DNA of 64,000 nt from the NCBI GenBank assembly GCA_023667095.1, contig JAMPAT010000001.1, positions 277,677-341,676 of the forward strand, given 5' to 3'. The notes under the pieces were generated by a model. The model worked only from the letters and a program-made list of their open reading frames with translations, did no database searches and was not told the DNA's origin. Every line of letters starts with the position of its first letter. Positions within the stretch are counted from its first letter, which is position 1. Source of the DNA: Bacteroidales bacterium (GTDB taxonomy: Bacteria; Bacteroidota; Bacteroidia; Bacteroidales; UBA932). Shown here piece after piece: positions 18,434-27,019 of the stretch. The translations under genes were made by a program, and so were the position numbers.

Positions 18434-19105
18434 TCATGCTTCAAATATTATATCCTTGAAATCATGTACACCAGTCATCTTGTCCGCCTTTATTGCAGCC
18501 TCGACGGCTCCCTGTGCAAACCCCTCACGCGAAAATGCCTCATGCGTAACCGTGATACGGTCATTCAATCCCTCAAACCCTACTGTATGGATTCCCGGTA
18601 TCTCTCCACAGCGCACCGACTGGATGTCCGTACATGTACCCATGTTGCCGTCAACTATGCTGCCGAGCGTCTTTGCGGTGCCGCTCGGAGCATCAAGCTT
18701 ATGACAATGGTGCATCTCGAGCATATACGGACTGTAGCCTCCTGTAACTGCCATCTTTGCCGAGATGAAGTCAACAGCAGCAAAAAGCAGGTTCACTCCG
18801 ATTGAGAAATTGGAGGCATATATCATCGCCGTCCCGCATTTCTCAAAATAGGCAACTACTTCGTCCCTGATGTCGTTCCAGCCAGTGGTGCCGATGACCA
18901 CAGCCTTGAAGTTCTCTGCAAGCGACCTGTAGTTATCACGTATTGCAGCCGGTGTCGTGAAATCTATACAGACGCTCCCGGCAGCGATTGCCTTGTCGAA
19001 ATTCTGTATGTCCTCACTTTTCCCGGCACACTCTATCCCTTTTTCGGAAAGGACCTTCTCGACCATCCTTCCCATTTTTCCATAACCGCTGATTACAACT
19101 TTCAT
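18434..19105 (-). CDS. dapB: 4-hydroxy-tetrahydrodipicolinate reductase
   Basis: 223 residues, short for the family (E. coli has 273). The NAD(P) loop GYGKMGRMVEKVL lies at the N-terminus; IGTTGW, the region SNFSIGVNLLFAAVDFISAK, and the catalytic block EMHHCHKLDAPSGTAKTLGS with the conserved His pair and Lys are all present. The shorter length comes from reduced loops between the NAD domain and the catalytic domain and matches a compact Bacteroidota type. Its start overlaps the lysC stop as ATGA. Confidence 0.95.
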   Translation of the reverse strand: MKVVISGYGKMGRMVEKVLSEKGIECAGKSEDIQNFDKAIAAGSVCIDFTTPAAIRDNYRSLAENFKAVVIGTTGWNDIRDEVVAYFEKCGTAMIYASNFSIGVNLLFAAVDFISAKMAVTGGYSPYMLEMHHCHKLDAPSGTAKTLGSIVDGNMGTCTDIQSVRCGEIPGIHTVGFEGLNDRITVTHEAFSREGFAQGAVEAAIKADKMTGVHDFKDIIFEA

Positions 19106-20481
19106 AATTGCATTTCCTTATAGTCTCCTGACTCAAAAAGATATCTGTGCACCTCCTGCACAACTTCAGTGAGTGAAGCCCTGTCAACGACAAAGCTGAT
19201 GTTCACAAATGATGCCCCCTGGGAAATCATATAGATATTACAGTCTTTCAGGGATGCCATTGTCTGGCGGAGCAGGCCACGCAGATTGACTATGTTCTTT
19301 CCGATGATAGAGACCTGGGACTTGTCATTGTCAACATCCACCTCAGCAAACCCAGACAATTCACGGACCACATTGTCAAGGTTCTGGGAAGCATCGACCG
19401 TAAGCGAGATATTGGCCTCAGATGTACTGATAAGGTCAACTGAGACCTTGTTCTCGGCAAATATCCCGAATACCCTGTTGAGAAACCCGGAGACATTGAT
19501 CATCTTTGTTGAGAATATATTGAGCAGCAGGATATTTTCCTTGAATGACACAGACTTGACTCCATCCTCTATCTGGTTGCTCTGCAGGATTGCCGTACCT
19601 TCCCCGTCAGGCTTCATTGAATTGAGGACATATACAGGGATATTCTTCATCACTGCCGGCTCAATCGTAAGAGGGTGAAGGACCTTGGCTCCGAAATGTG
19701 CCATCTCTGCCGCCTCCTCAAACGAGATTCTGCTGATATTCCTTGTGTTGCTGACCCTGCGTGGATCTGCTGTCCTTACTCCGTCCACGTCTGTCCATAT
19801 CTCAATCCGGGAAGCATCTGCAGCCATTCCTATCAATGATGCAGAATAGTCCGAGCCGCCACGTCCGAGCACTGCAGGCTCACCTTTTGAGGTAGAGGCG
19901 ATAAATCCCTGCGTGATAACGGCATCAGCCCCATCGTATGCCCTTGAGATTTCTTCAGGCACCCTTTTGATGATTTCATCGATCAACGGCTCGCCCTTCA
20001 TATATTCAGGAGTAGTGACAATCATCTTCCTTGCATCGATAAAGCCTGTCCTTATGCCCCTGTGGTTCATTGCATAGCATATTATTGTGGAAGAGAGCCA
20101 CTCACCGTGGGAGATTATCTTGGCCTTGCTCCTGTCTGTCAGTTCCCCGAGGGAGCATACTGCCCCTACAAAAGACGCAAGGGAGTCACATATGCCGTCA
20201 ACCTTGGCAACAGCTTCATTGCAGAGTTCCTCATCAGATGCAAGGAGTTCCTTTGCCAGGCCTGTATGGCGCATGCGCAGCTCAGAAAGTTTCTCGTCAG
20301 CGGCATCCCTATTGCCTTCTGCAGCGTTGTCGGCAATCTTGTACAGAAGGTCAGTGACCTTTGACAATGCGGACACAACTACAATCGGCTTCTCTGCCAG
20401 TTTCCCCTCCACTATTGACACCGTCCGCGATATTGCCTCATAATTGGCGACAGACGTGCCGCCGAATTTCATTACTATCAT
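19102..20481 (-). CDS. lysC: Aspartate kinase (monofunctional)
   Basis: 459 residues. The kinase domain shows KFGGTSVANY at the N-terminus, SHGEWLSSTII, ITQGFIASTSKGEPAVLGRG followed by GSDYSASLIG, and WTDVDGVRTADPR. The C-terminus (about 300-459) holds two ACT domains (ILLLNIFSTKMINVSGFLNR, SQVSIIGKNIVNLRGLLRQT), the likely site for feedback control by lysine. There is no homoserine dehydrogenase domain. Placement with the dap genes suggests a lysine-dedicated isozyme. It overlaps dapE by 4 nt at its start. Confidence 0.95.
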   Translation of the reverse strand: MIVMKFGGTSVANYEAISRTVSIVEGKLAEKPIVVVSALSKVTDLLYKIADNAAEGNRDAADEKLSELRMRHTGLAKELLASDEELCNEAVAKVDGICDSLASFVGAVCSLGELTDRSKAKIISHGEWLSSTIICYAMNHRGIRTGFIDARKMIVTTPEYMKGEPLIDEIIKRVPEEISRAYDGADAVITQGFIASTSKGEPAVLGRGGSDYSASLIGMAADASRIEIWTDVDGVRTADPRRVSNTRNISRISFEEAAEMAHFGAKVLHPLTIEPAVMKNIPVYVLNSMKPDGEGTAILQSNQIEDGVKSVSFKENILLLNIFSTKMINVSGFLNRVFGIFAENKVSVDLISTSEANISLTVDASQNLDNVVRELSGFAEVDVDNDKSQVSIIGKNIVNLRGLLRQTMASLKDCNIYMISQGASFVNISFVVDRASLTEVVQEVHRYLFESGDYKEMQL

Positions 20482-21500
20482 ATTTCTACCCTTTTAATTT
20501 TTTCAAAGATTGCGACATAGTTGTGCACCGCTGTCTCCAGGTCATTGAGGGTTATATGCTCGGCATCAGTATGTGCAACAAGTATCGAGCCCGGCCCGCA
20601 AAGTGCCTTATGCCCGAAGTTGGTCAGCTGCGGAGCATCACTTCCGAACGCCACAGTCTTGGTCCTGAAGCCATCCAATGTAAGGTATTCGTCAGGGGTG
20701 TCCCCCCCGAAAGCCTCAACTGTGACATATTCATCATTGAAGCCAGCCATAGTACGGCTCACCATTTCATCGCTCGCAAATGTAGTACGGAAATATATCC
20801 TGAATGTCAGGCAGTCGCTCAATATGTTCTGCGGATTGTCGCTGACAAGCTTGCCTATGTTATAGGTTGTCTCTCCGAGTTTCGGGTCCATTGGAAATTC
20901 GATGGCACGGAGGGCATTCATCATGTCTATGAATCTCTCAACGGCACTTGCGCCGTAGACCGGATAGCCGGAATGGAAACTTTTCCCCTTTATGGTAACT
21001 GCAAATGACTTTGTCCCTTTGCTGGCAGACACCATCATGTTGTCCGTCGGTTCACCCACAATGACATATCTGCCGCCGGGGTGCATTGTGCGGAAGGCCT
21101 TGGCACCATATGAGCCGGTCTCCTCTCCATAGAGCAGCAGCAACCCGAATCCGGTCTCGCCCTTTGCCGCCAGTTCAAGGCATGCACTATACATCGAGAA
21201 CAGCTGCCCCTTTGCATCGCATGCCCCCCTGCCGCGTATTACCATATTGCCGTCGTCCTTTTTCTCCACGGTCGGAGGAATATACGGAGGCACCGTATCC
21301 ATATGGGTACAGAATACGACCTGAGGGTCTCCCCAGCTGAAAAGTATATTCTTAGGCTCTCCAGGGGCTGCGTTTTCCGGAATGCATGATACAGAACATC
21401 CCGGCACGGCAAGCCGTGTCATAAGATGGTCTGCAAGGATTCCCTCCTTTGACGAGGTGGAATCCACACTGAGAATCTCAAGAAAAAGGTCCAAATCCAT
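20478..21500 (-). CDS. dapE: M20 family peptidase, probable succinyl-diaminopimelate desuccinylase
   Basis: 340 residues from the ATG at 21500 (the frame opens with TTG 9 nt up). Metal ligands of the M20 di-zinc site are visible in CTHMDTVPPYIPP (His, Asp), GRGACDAKGQLFSMYS (Asp), LLYGEETGSYG (Glu-Glu) and VGEPTDN. The family includes DapE, ArgE and LysK. With dapD in the same operon the DapE role (N-succinyl-LL-DAP to LL-DAP and succinate) is the best fit. It is the first gene of the lysine operon; upstream to the GH20 stop I see no convincing promoter consensus. Confidence 0.85.
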   Translation of the reverse strand: MDLDLFLEILSVDSTSSKEGILADHLMTRLAVPGCSVSCIPENAAPGEPKNILFSWGDPQVVFCTHMDTVPPYIPPTVEKKDDGNMVIRGRGACDAKGQLFSMYSACLELAAKGETGFGLLLLYGEETGSYGAKAFRTMHPGGRYVIVGEPTDNMMVSASKGTKSFAVTIKGKSFHSGYPVYGASAVERFIDMMNALRAIEFPMDPKLGETTYNIGKLVSDNPQNILSDCLTFRIYFRTTFASDEMVSRTMAGFNDEYVTVEAFGGDTPDEYLTLDGFRTKTVAFGSDAPQLTNFGHKALCGPGSILVAHTDAEHITLNDLETAVHNYVAIFEKIKRVEI

Positions 21501-21630
21501 ATCAGGCAATTTTAAAAACCGTTTTAACCTGTAAATTTAAACCATTAATTTCACGTGGCAATGGATACAATGGAGAATTTGCAGTACTTCTGCATACAAC
21601 CAGATTGGTTAACGATGGTCCCAGCTGCCA

Positions 21631-23730
21631 CTACCGCACGACAATCTCGTCAAGGAACAGCCAAGATCCGGGCTTTGTATGGACATCAGCCTCCAGGCGG
21701 ATATAGCGTGCCGTGGTCTCACCGGTGAATGCGAACGGGATGAACACCAGTTCATGGTCACGGTATGGGAATTCATTGTTGACAACTGCAACATTTTCAA
21801 AGGAGGCACCGTCAGAAGACACGGAGATGCGCACCTGTTCCGGCAAGTAGACCCAAGCTCCGGGACTCTGCATAAATGTGGCACCGATATATTTCACAGG
21901 TGTGGCCTCACCAAGATCAACAGTGACATCAATATCTGTAAGGAATCCCTGCCAACGCATGTCACCGTAGGTCCAGCCACCGATTATCCCATCTGTAAGC
22001 GTTGTCTCCCCGGAAGCAGGATATTTAGGATGCCATGCGTTGGAGTACGTCACCTTTGCCCCGACGGCAAGATGATTTTCCTCTGTAAGGCTGGCCTTCC
22101 TCTCACCGTATTCATTTTCGAGGTCAAATGTTTCATATCCCCTCATGCGCAGCTGCCCGAGAGCTGCAACAGCCCTGTCCCTGAAACTGGCATACTCCTT
22201 CCTTTCCGGCCTGCTCCACCCAATCTCGGCAATTGCAAGAGCACGTGGATAATACATATACTCTGCATGGGAATCATCTGTTATATACTCAGCCCACAGA
22301 TTTGCCTGCACTCCGAGAATATGCGACATGTCTTCATCTGTCACACCAGGTTCGGAAGGCTCGTATGAATATACCTTGGAAAGAGGGGTATAGCCTCCTA
22401 TCGAAAGCGGTTCCCTGAACGGTGCATCCTGGTTGTAGTCAATATAGCAATATGCCCCTGGAGTCATTATCACGTCATGTCCGGCCTTGGCTGCAGCTAT
22501 CCCCTGCTCACTTCCGCGCCACGACATCACAGTTGCATTGGGGGCAAGTCCACCGTCCATTATCTCATCCCAGCCTATTATTTTCCGCCCTTTTGAATTG
22601 ACGAATTTCTCAATCCGGTGAATCAGATAGCTTTGGAGCTCATCCACACTTGACAGCCCCTCTTCCTCCATCCTCCTCCGGCAATGGGGACACTCACGCC
22701 ATGCCCCTTTCCCTGCCTCATCTCCACCTATATGTATATATTCAGACGGGAACATCTCCATCACCTCGGCAAGCACATTCTCGAAGAAGCTGAATGTCTC
22801 CTCTTTCCCAGGACATACGTCACCATTGACATATGGCTTTCCGCTGCATCCAAGGGCAGGATATGCTGCAGTGACTTCCTCACTGTGTCCCGGCATCTCT
22901 ATCTCAGGTATTATCATGATATGGCGGACTGCCGCGTATTCAAGAAGTTCCCTTATGTCATCCTTGGTATAATAGCCTCCATATGCAGACGGCGCATCCT
23001 TTTCACAATAACGTGCACCGGCAGCAGTCCAGTCCATCCATTTCCTCTGCGGTCTCCATGCAGCAAATTCCGTCAGGCGCGGAAAGGCATCTGTCTCCAG
23101 CCTCCACCCTGCAGCATCGGTAAGATGCAGGTGCATACGGTTAAGCTTGAACAGGGCCATTGCATCCATCTGCCTTTTAAGGAAATCGACACTGCGGAAA
23201 TGCCTTGACACATCTACCATAAGTCCCCTGTAGCCGAAGCGTGGCGAGTCGCTGACCGTACAGCACTGCAGTCCGCGGCATTGCCCGTCACGTGTCATCT
23301 GCAGAAGGCTCTGCACCGCATAGAAGGCACCGGAGAGTCCATCCGCCTTTATGTCAATGCCTTTCTTTGATATTTCAAGTATATACCCTTCTTCACCGTA
23401 GCCTGTCTTTCCACCGGAATGGATGCGCACATCCGCCCTGGAAGGACGTCCGGCAAACACCGTAAGCCCAAGTGGAGATGCCTCTACATAGTCAATGAAA
23501 TCCTCCAGTCCAGCAGCATCCTCACCTGAAATGCAGGAAATGCTGAAGGTTGCAGCCTCAGGCAGCAGATACTCACCTTTGCCATATACTGTATTCTCCG
23601 GAACCGGGATAATGCCATCCGGGCCGGCCACGGATATTTCACTTGCATAAAGGCCGGCATCAGCCAAAAGCATTGCTGCAGCAAGTCCGGAGAAAGCAGC
23701 TGCCTTTAATGTCCTATGTATTCCCATCAT
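21631..23730 (-). CDS. Secreted beta-N-acetylhexosaminidase (GH20) with C-terminal discoidin-like domain
   Basis: 699 residues from the ATG at 23730, which begins a signal peptide (LKAAAFSGLAAAMLLADAGL); the frame remains open further up but the promoter lies there. Order: GH20b N-terminal domain (about 30-140), GH20 TIM barrel (about 150-490) with RFGYRGLMVDVSRHFRSVDF, the catalytic pair Asp-Glu in YIHIGGDEAGKGAW, and WDEIMDGGLAPNATVMSWRG. A final beta-sandwich (about 560-699; F5/8 type C-like, EQVRISVSSDGASFENVAVV) probably binds sugar. It removes terminal GlcNAc or GalNAc from glycans, for example host N-glycans, mucin or chitobiose. Confidence 0.92.
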   Translation of the reverse strand: MMGIHRTLKAAAFSGLAAAMLLADAGLYASEISVAGPDGIIPVPENTVYGKGEYLLPEAATFSISCISGEDAAGLEDFIDYVEASPLGLTVFAGRPSRADVRIHSGGKTGYGEEGYILEISKKGIDIKADGLSGAFYAVQSLLQMTRDGQCRGLQCCTVSDSPRFGYRGLMVDVSRHFRSVDFLKRQMDAMALFKLNRMHLHLTDAAGWRLETDAFPRLTEFAAWRPQRKWMDWTAAGARYCEKDAPSAYGGYYTKDDIRELLEYAAVRHIMIIPEIEMPGHSEEVTAAYPALGCSGKPYVNGDVCPGKEETFSFFENVLAEVMEMFPSEYIHIGGDEAGKGAWRECPHCRRRMEEEGLSSVDELQSYLIHRIEKFVNSKGRKIIGWDEIMDGGLAPNATVMSWRGSEQGIAAAKAGHDVIMTPGAYCYIDYNQDAPFREPLSIGGYTPLSKVYSYEPSEPGVTDEDMSHILGVQANLWAEYITDDSHAEYMYYPRALAIAEIGWSRPERKEYASFRDRAVAALGQLRMRGYETFDLENEYGERKASLTEENHLAVGAKVTYSNAWHPKYPASGETTLTDGIIGGWTYGDMRWQGFLTDIDVTVDLGEATPVKYIGATFMQSPGAWVYLPEQVRISVSSDGASFENVAVVNNEFPYRDHELVFIPFAFTGETTARYIRLEADVHTKPGSWLFLDEIVVR

Positions 23731-23755
23731 CTTTAGGTTTATTGAAGTCCGGATG

Positions 23756-23763
23756 CAAATGTA
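23756..23763 (-). promoter_or_regulatory. -7 box TACATTTG for the GH20 gene
   Basis: A perfect -7 consensus 25 nt upstream of the chosen ATG. The -33 region has no clear TTTG. It is divergent from the -7 box at 23787-23794 on the other strand. Confidence 0.4.
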
Positions 23764-23786
23764 GTGGATATTTTGAAATAATCTTG

Positions 23787-23794
23787 TATCTTTG
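23787..23794 (+). promoter_or_regulatory. -7 box TATCTTTG ahead of the structured leader
   Basis: A perfect -7 consensus. Transcription from here would begin near 23801 and run through the terminator-like hairpin at 23841-23894 before the MFS gene. No consensus -33 was seen at 19-21 nt. Confidence 0.4.
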
Positions 23795-23800
23795 CAGCCG

Positions 23801-24000
23801 CAAAGGCCGCAGCCGTACTTTATCAATAAAAGTCAAGTCGCGCGTATAACGGGAATGCATAAGTAGTGTGTAGTAGACCGGGTACGCGTTTTTTGTATCC
23901 TCTACTTTTGTCTAACAATTAACATAAAGGAGTATTGCCTTCATCCTGAGGACTTTCCTCTGTGAGCATCCGGCTATGGCCGGATAGCCGTAGAGCAAGT
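23801..24000 (+). promoter_or_regulatory. Structured 5' leader of the MFS gene (possible attenuator or small RNA)
   Basis: Two elements are visible. First, CGCGTA (23841-23846) pairs with TACGCG (23883-23888) and is followed by six T residues, a terminator-like form. Second, GAGGA/TCCTC (about 23948-23960) and CGGCTAT/ATAGCCG form two compact hairpins further down (to about 23990). A second -7-like box TACTTTTG lies at 23903-23910. The whole 230-nt leader has no ORF. I could not match it to a known riboswitch class. Confidence 0.4.
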
Positions 24001-24061
24001 CCAGTGGAATTATGGAGGTATGTTGTCATCAATTCCATTATCAGACCTAAAGATTTTCATC

Positions 24062-25537
24062 ATGGACAAAACAACCGGATCAATCAATTTCGAAAGCCAG
24101 CGCAAGGCACCATTGCCAAATTTCAGGGACTGGGTACCGGACAAGGCAAGGATTGTCCTTTACCTCGTCTTCCTATGCATGTTCCAGTTTACCAACGGAA
24201 TATATTTCACAGCATTCCCGCAGATGCAGGAAGCACTGTCACTTACTATGGAGGATGTCTCCCTGCTGGGGCAGACAGTACTGGCCGGGCTGACATTCTA
24301 TTTCCCTATAGCGTTCAGGCTGAAGTTCCGCTTCCCCAACAAATGGAACCTCTTCGCTGCAGCAGGCATACAGATGATCTGCAATATCGTGTTCCCGCAT
24401 CTTGAATCAATGCCGGCAATGATTGCGATATGCTATCTTGGAGGATTCTGCAGGCTGTACGGGACATTCGAATGCTTCTCAAATCTGCTTCCAAGAATCA
24501 CACCGTCATATAACTATGCGGTCTTCCTTTCATTCGTATTCTTTGTTGTCATAGGCTTCGTCAACATATTCGACATAGTATCAGCCCACATAATATACTA
24601 TTCCGGATGGGAGACTGTCCATCTCGTCTCTGCAGTGCTGCTGGCGGCCGGAATGGCAATGATACTGATATTCATGAAGACATTCAGGCCAGGTCCGCCA
24701 CAGTCGATGAAAGGAATAGACTGGGCAGGGATGGCAGCATGGAGCATATTCCTGATGTCAGCAATATACATAGCCATCTATGGCAACCGGCTCGGGTGGT
24801 GGCAGTCAGGCCACATACAGGCGGCAACTGCTGCAGCACTGGCATGCCTTGCATACGGGATATGGGCAATGCATGGCAAAAAGAAGCCGTTCATTGCACG
24901 TGAAGCATTCCAGATGAAGCACTTCTGGACAATAATGGGAATCTTTGCTGTTATGGACATCATGATTGCTGCACAGACGGTCCTCCAGAATACATATTGC
25001 TCTGCATGCCTTGGTCTCGGCTATCTGCAGAATGGAAATCTCAGATGGCCCGACTTCATCGGAAAGGCTGCCGGAGCCGCATTCTGCTGCATGGCAATGG
25101 TGCGCTGGCATATCGGCACAAGGAATCTCGTGTCCATAGCATTCTGCGCAATCACGATGTATATGGCAGGCATGTATGCAAATGTCACATACGGTGCTGG
25201 GCCGGCAGGCCTCTACCTTCCCATAATGCTATGCGGATTCGGACAGATAATCATATTCATTGTCCTTACCACATACGTCCAGAGGCATGCAGATTTCACA
25301 TATTACTTCCAGATGATATGCATTCTCGGGTTCATAAGGACAGGCGTAGGCGTTCCTGCCGGAAACGCCCTGATTGAAATGGCAATGAAGCCATTCATCC
25401 CACGCGAAGGCCTGTCCGGTGCAATAGGGGAACTGTACGGAATGGAAATCATACTTGGCATTTCAATGCTCTCGGCAATCCTCCTGTACAGGATTCTCGG
25501 AAAGGCCAATATGAGATACCAGGTACAGCGGAGCTGA
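24062..25537 (+). CDS. MFS transporter, EmrB-like (Bacteroidota type)
   Basis: 491 residues from the ATG at 24062 (MDKTTGSINF); the frame opens 42 nt up. About 12-14 hydrophobic segments are present, starting with RIVLYLVFLCMFQFTNGIYF and ending LYGMEIILGISMLSAILLYR. The N-terminal ...FPQMQEALSLTMEDVSLLGQ region is typical of EmrB/QacA-like MFS proteins of this phylum. The substrate is unknown. The gene has a long structured leader and stands alone, convergent with the acyl cluster. Confidence 0.8.
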   Translation: MDKTTGSINFESQRKAPLPNFRDWVPDKARIVLYLVFLCMFQFTNGIYFTAFPQMQEALSLTMEDVSLLGQTVLAGLTFYFPIAFRLKFRFPNKWNLFAAAGIQMICNIVFPHLESMPAMIAICYLGGFCRLYGTFECFSNLLPRITPSYNYAVFLSFVFFVVIGFVNIFDIVSAHIIYYSGWETVHLVSAVLLAAGMAMILIFMKTFRPGPPQSMKGIDWAGMAAWSIFLMSAIYIAIYGNRLGWWQSGHIQAATAAALACLAYGIWAMHGKKKPFIAREAFQMKHFWTIMGIFAVMDIMIAAQTVLQNTYCSACLGLGYLQNGNLRWPDFIGKAAGAAFCCMAMVRWHIGTRNLVSIAFCAITMYMAGMYANVTYGAGPAGLYLPIMLCGFGQIIIFIVLTTYVQRHADFTYYFQMICILGFIRTGVGVPAGNALIEMAMKPFIPREGLSGAIGELYGMEIILGISMLSAILLYRILGKANMRYQVQRS

Positions 25538-25556
25538 TGCCGTAATCCGGCTTTCC

Positions 25557-26171
25557 CTACCTATATACATCAGGATCAACATCCACGTTGGTCCTGATTG
25601 AGGACATTTCGTAGAGAGTGCTGATCTTCGAGAATTCCACCATCTTCATGCTTTTGAGGACACAGGTCTTCTGGTCATAGAGAAGGACAATGGAAGAGTA
25701 GCCCTTGGCAGCCTTCTTGCGTGCAGTCATTGTCACAAGATACCCGTCCTTTGTCTGCTCCACTGCCACATCGGCATCATTTGCCTGTGCAAGTGAACGG
25801 ACATGGCCATTGATACAGCTGAGCAATGTTGTGCTCAGGCTTCCCATCATTGCATTCTTCGATGTGTCGAAAACATTCTGCTTGCCACCGCGCACCATGC
25901 GCAGCCTTGTGCCGTCAATAATGAACACATCAGTTGCAGGTGTGGTGTACAGCATTGACATCCTGTCCTTTGAATTAAAATACAGAGTCCCCGCGGATTT
26001 TATCTCCTTTCCGCTTGCAGGGAGCGTCCTGGTCTGGTCAAAATGCGCCTCTATGCTTTCCACAGATGCGTTCATAGACTCAATCCGGTCCAGAATCCTG
26101 TCCTCGGCGGAAAGAGCGAAAGGCAATGCAATGAGCATTGCCAATATCATATATATTCTTTTCATCGTCAT
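25557..26171 (-). CDS. LolA-like outer-membrane lipoprotein carrier protein
   Basis: 204 residues with a signal peptide (MILAMLIALPFALSA). The LolA fold is indicated by SVESIEAHFDQTRTLPASGK, SAGTLYFNSKDRMSMLYTTP, ATDVFIIDGTRLRMVRGGKQ and a C-terminal segment VLKSMKMVEFSKISTLYEMS. As last gene of the acyl/polyene cluster it corresponds in position and type to the LolA-like member (ApeL-type) of aryl-polyene clusters, where it is thought to carry the lipid product across the periplasm. An ordinary LolA role is less likely given the context. A second ATG lies 6 nt downstream. Confidence 0.8.
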   Translation of the reverse strand: MTMKRIYMILAMLIALPFALSAEDRILDRIESMNASVESIEAHFDQTRTLPASGKEIKSAGTLYFNSKDRMSMLYTTPATDVFIIDGTRLRMVRGGKQNVFDTSKNAMMGSLSTTLLSCINGHVRSLAQANDADVAVEQTKDGYLVTMTARKKAAKGYSSIVLLYDQKTCVLKSMKMVEFSKISTLYEMSSIRTNVDVDPDVYR

Positions 26172-26222
26172 AAAAATTTTCCCGGCTGCCTGGCAAGGTA
26201 ATGCCGGACAAAGACGTCAAAA

Positions 26223-26951
26223 TTACGAATACAGTCCCCCGTTTATTGAGATGCACTCTCCTGTGATATATCCTGCCTCCTTTGATGCAAGGAATCCCAC
26301 GAGTGCAGCGATCTCCTCCGGTTCGCCGAAGCGGTTCATCGGGATAGTCTTCTTCAGCTCTGCCTCATCCAGTCCCTCAACCATATCGGTCTTCACAAAT
26401 CCAGGGGCCACAGCGTTTACAGTAACACCCTTGCGTCCTACTTCCTGAGCAAGTGCCTTTGTCGATGCAATAAGTCCCCCCTTTGCTGCGGAATAGTTGC
26501 ACTGTCCCGGCAATCCCTTCAGTCCAGAAAGCGACGCCATATTGATGATACGGCCATATTTCTTCACAAGCATAGGCTTGAGGAGCGGCCTTGTCACATT
26601 GTAGAATGCGTTGAGACTTGTGCCAAGGACCTTCATCCAGTCCTCAGGCTCCATCCAGAGCATAAGGTTGTCGCGGCGGATTCCTGCATTGTTGACAAGC
26701 ACCTCGATATATTCGCCCTCATGTGCAGCCTGCCACCCCTCGATGGCAGCAACAGTAGCCCCGTTATCGGATACATCAAATTTCAGAAGTTCCCCGTCGC
26801 TGCCAGCCTCGCGGACAAGCTCCAGGGTCTTCTCTGCCTCTGCGTCATTTGAGACATAGTTTACAACCACTTTGTAGCCCATCTGCGCAAGCTTGACACA
26901 GACAGCACGGCCGATTCCACGGCTCCCTCCAGTTACAAGTGCATATTTCAT
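26223..26951 (-). CDS. 3-oxoacyl-ACP reductase (FabG-like SDR)
   Basis: 242 residues, a classical short-chain dehydrogenase. The NADP loop is TGGSRGIGRAV (7-17); the NNAG motif is at 87-90; the catalytic Ser140/Ser142, Tyr153 and Lys157 lie in NMASLSGLKG and NYSAAKGGL. The C-terminus has GFLASKEAGYITGECISING. It would reduce the beta-keto group on the ACP-bound chain made by the ketosynthase of this cluster. It is the second-last gene of the cluster, 51 nt before the LolA-like gene. Confidence 0.92.
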   Translation of the reverse strand: MKYALVTGGSRGIGRAVCVKLAQMGYKVVVNYVSNDAEAEKTLELVREAGSDGELLKFDVSDNGATVAAIEGWQAAHEGEYIEVLVNNAGIRRDNLMLWMEPEDWMKVLGTSLNAFYNVTRPLLKPMLVKKYGRIINMASLSGLKGLPGQCNYSAAKGGLIASTKALAQEVGRKGVTVNAVAPGFVKTDMVEGLDEAELKKTIPMNRFGEPEEIAALVGFLASKEAGYITGECISINGGLYS

Positions 26952-27019
26952 ATCTTCTTTGTTTTAAATTATAATTCCATAATTATGTTTCCTGAAGCAA
27001 TCCCGCCATCTGTACAAGC

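Noticed and set aside
21501..21630. Possible promoter for the lysine operon
   Set aside because: Sequence is A/T rich but I found no TAnnTTTG box with an upstream TTTG at the right distance; not called.
23940..23965. RNase P RNA-like string GAGGAAAGTCC on the minus strand
   Set aside because: Only this short string matches; the rest of the conserved RNase P core does not follow, and the string is half of a local hairpin.
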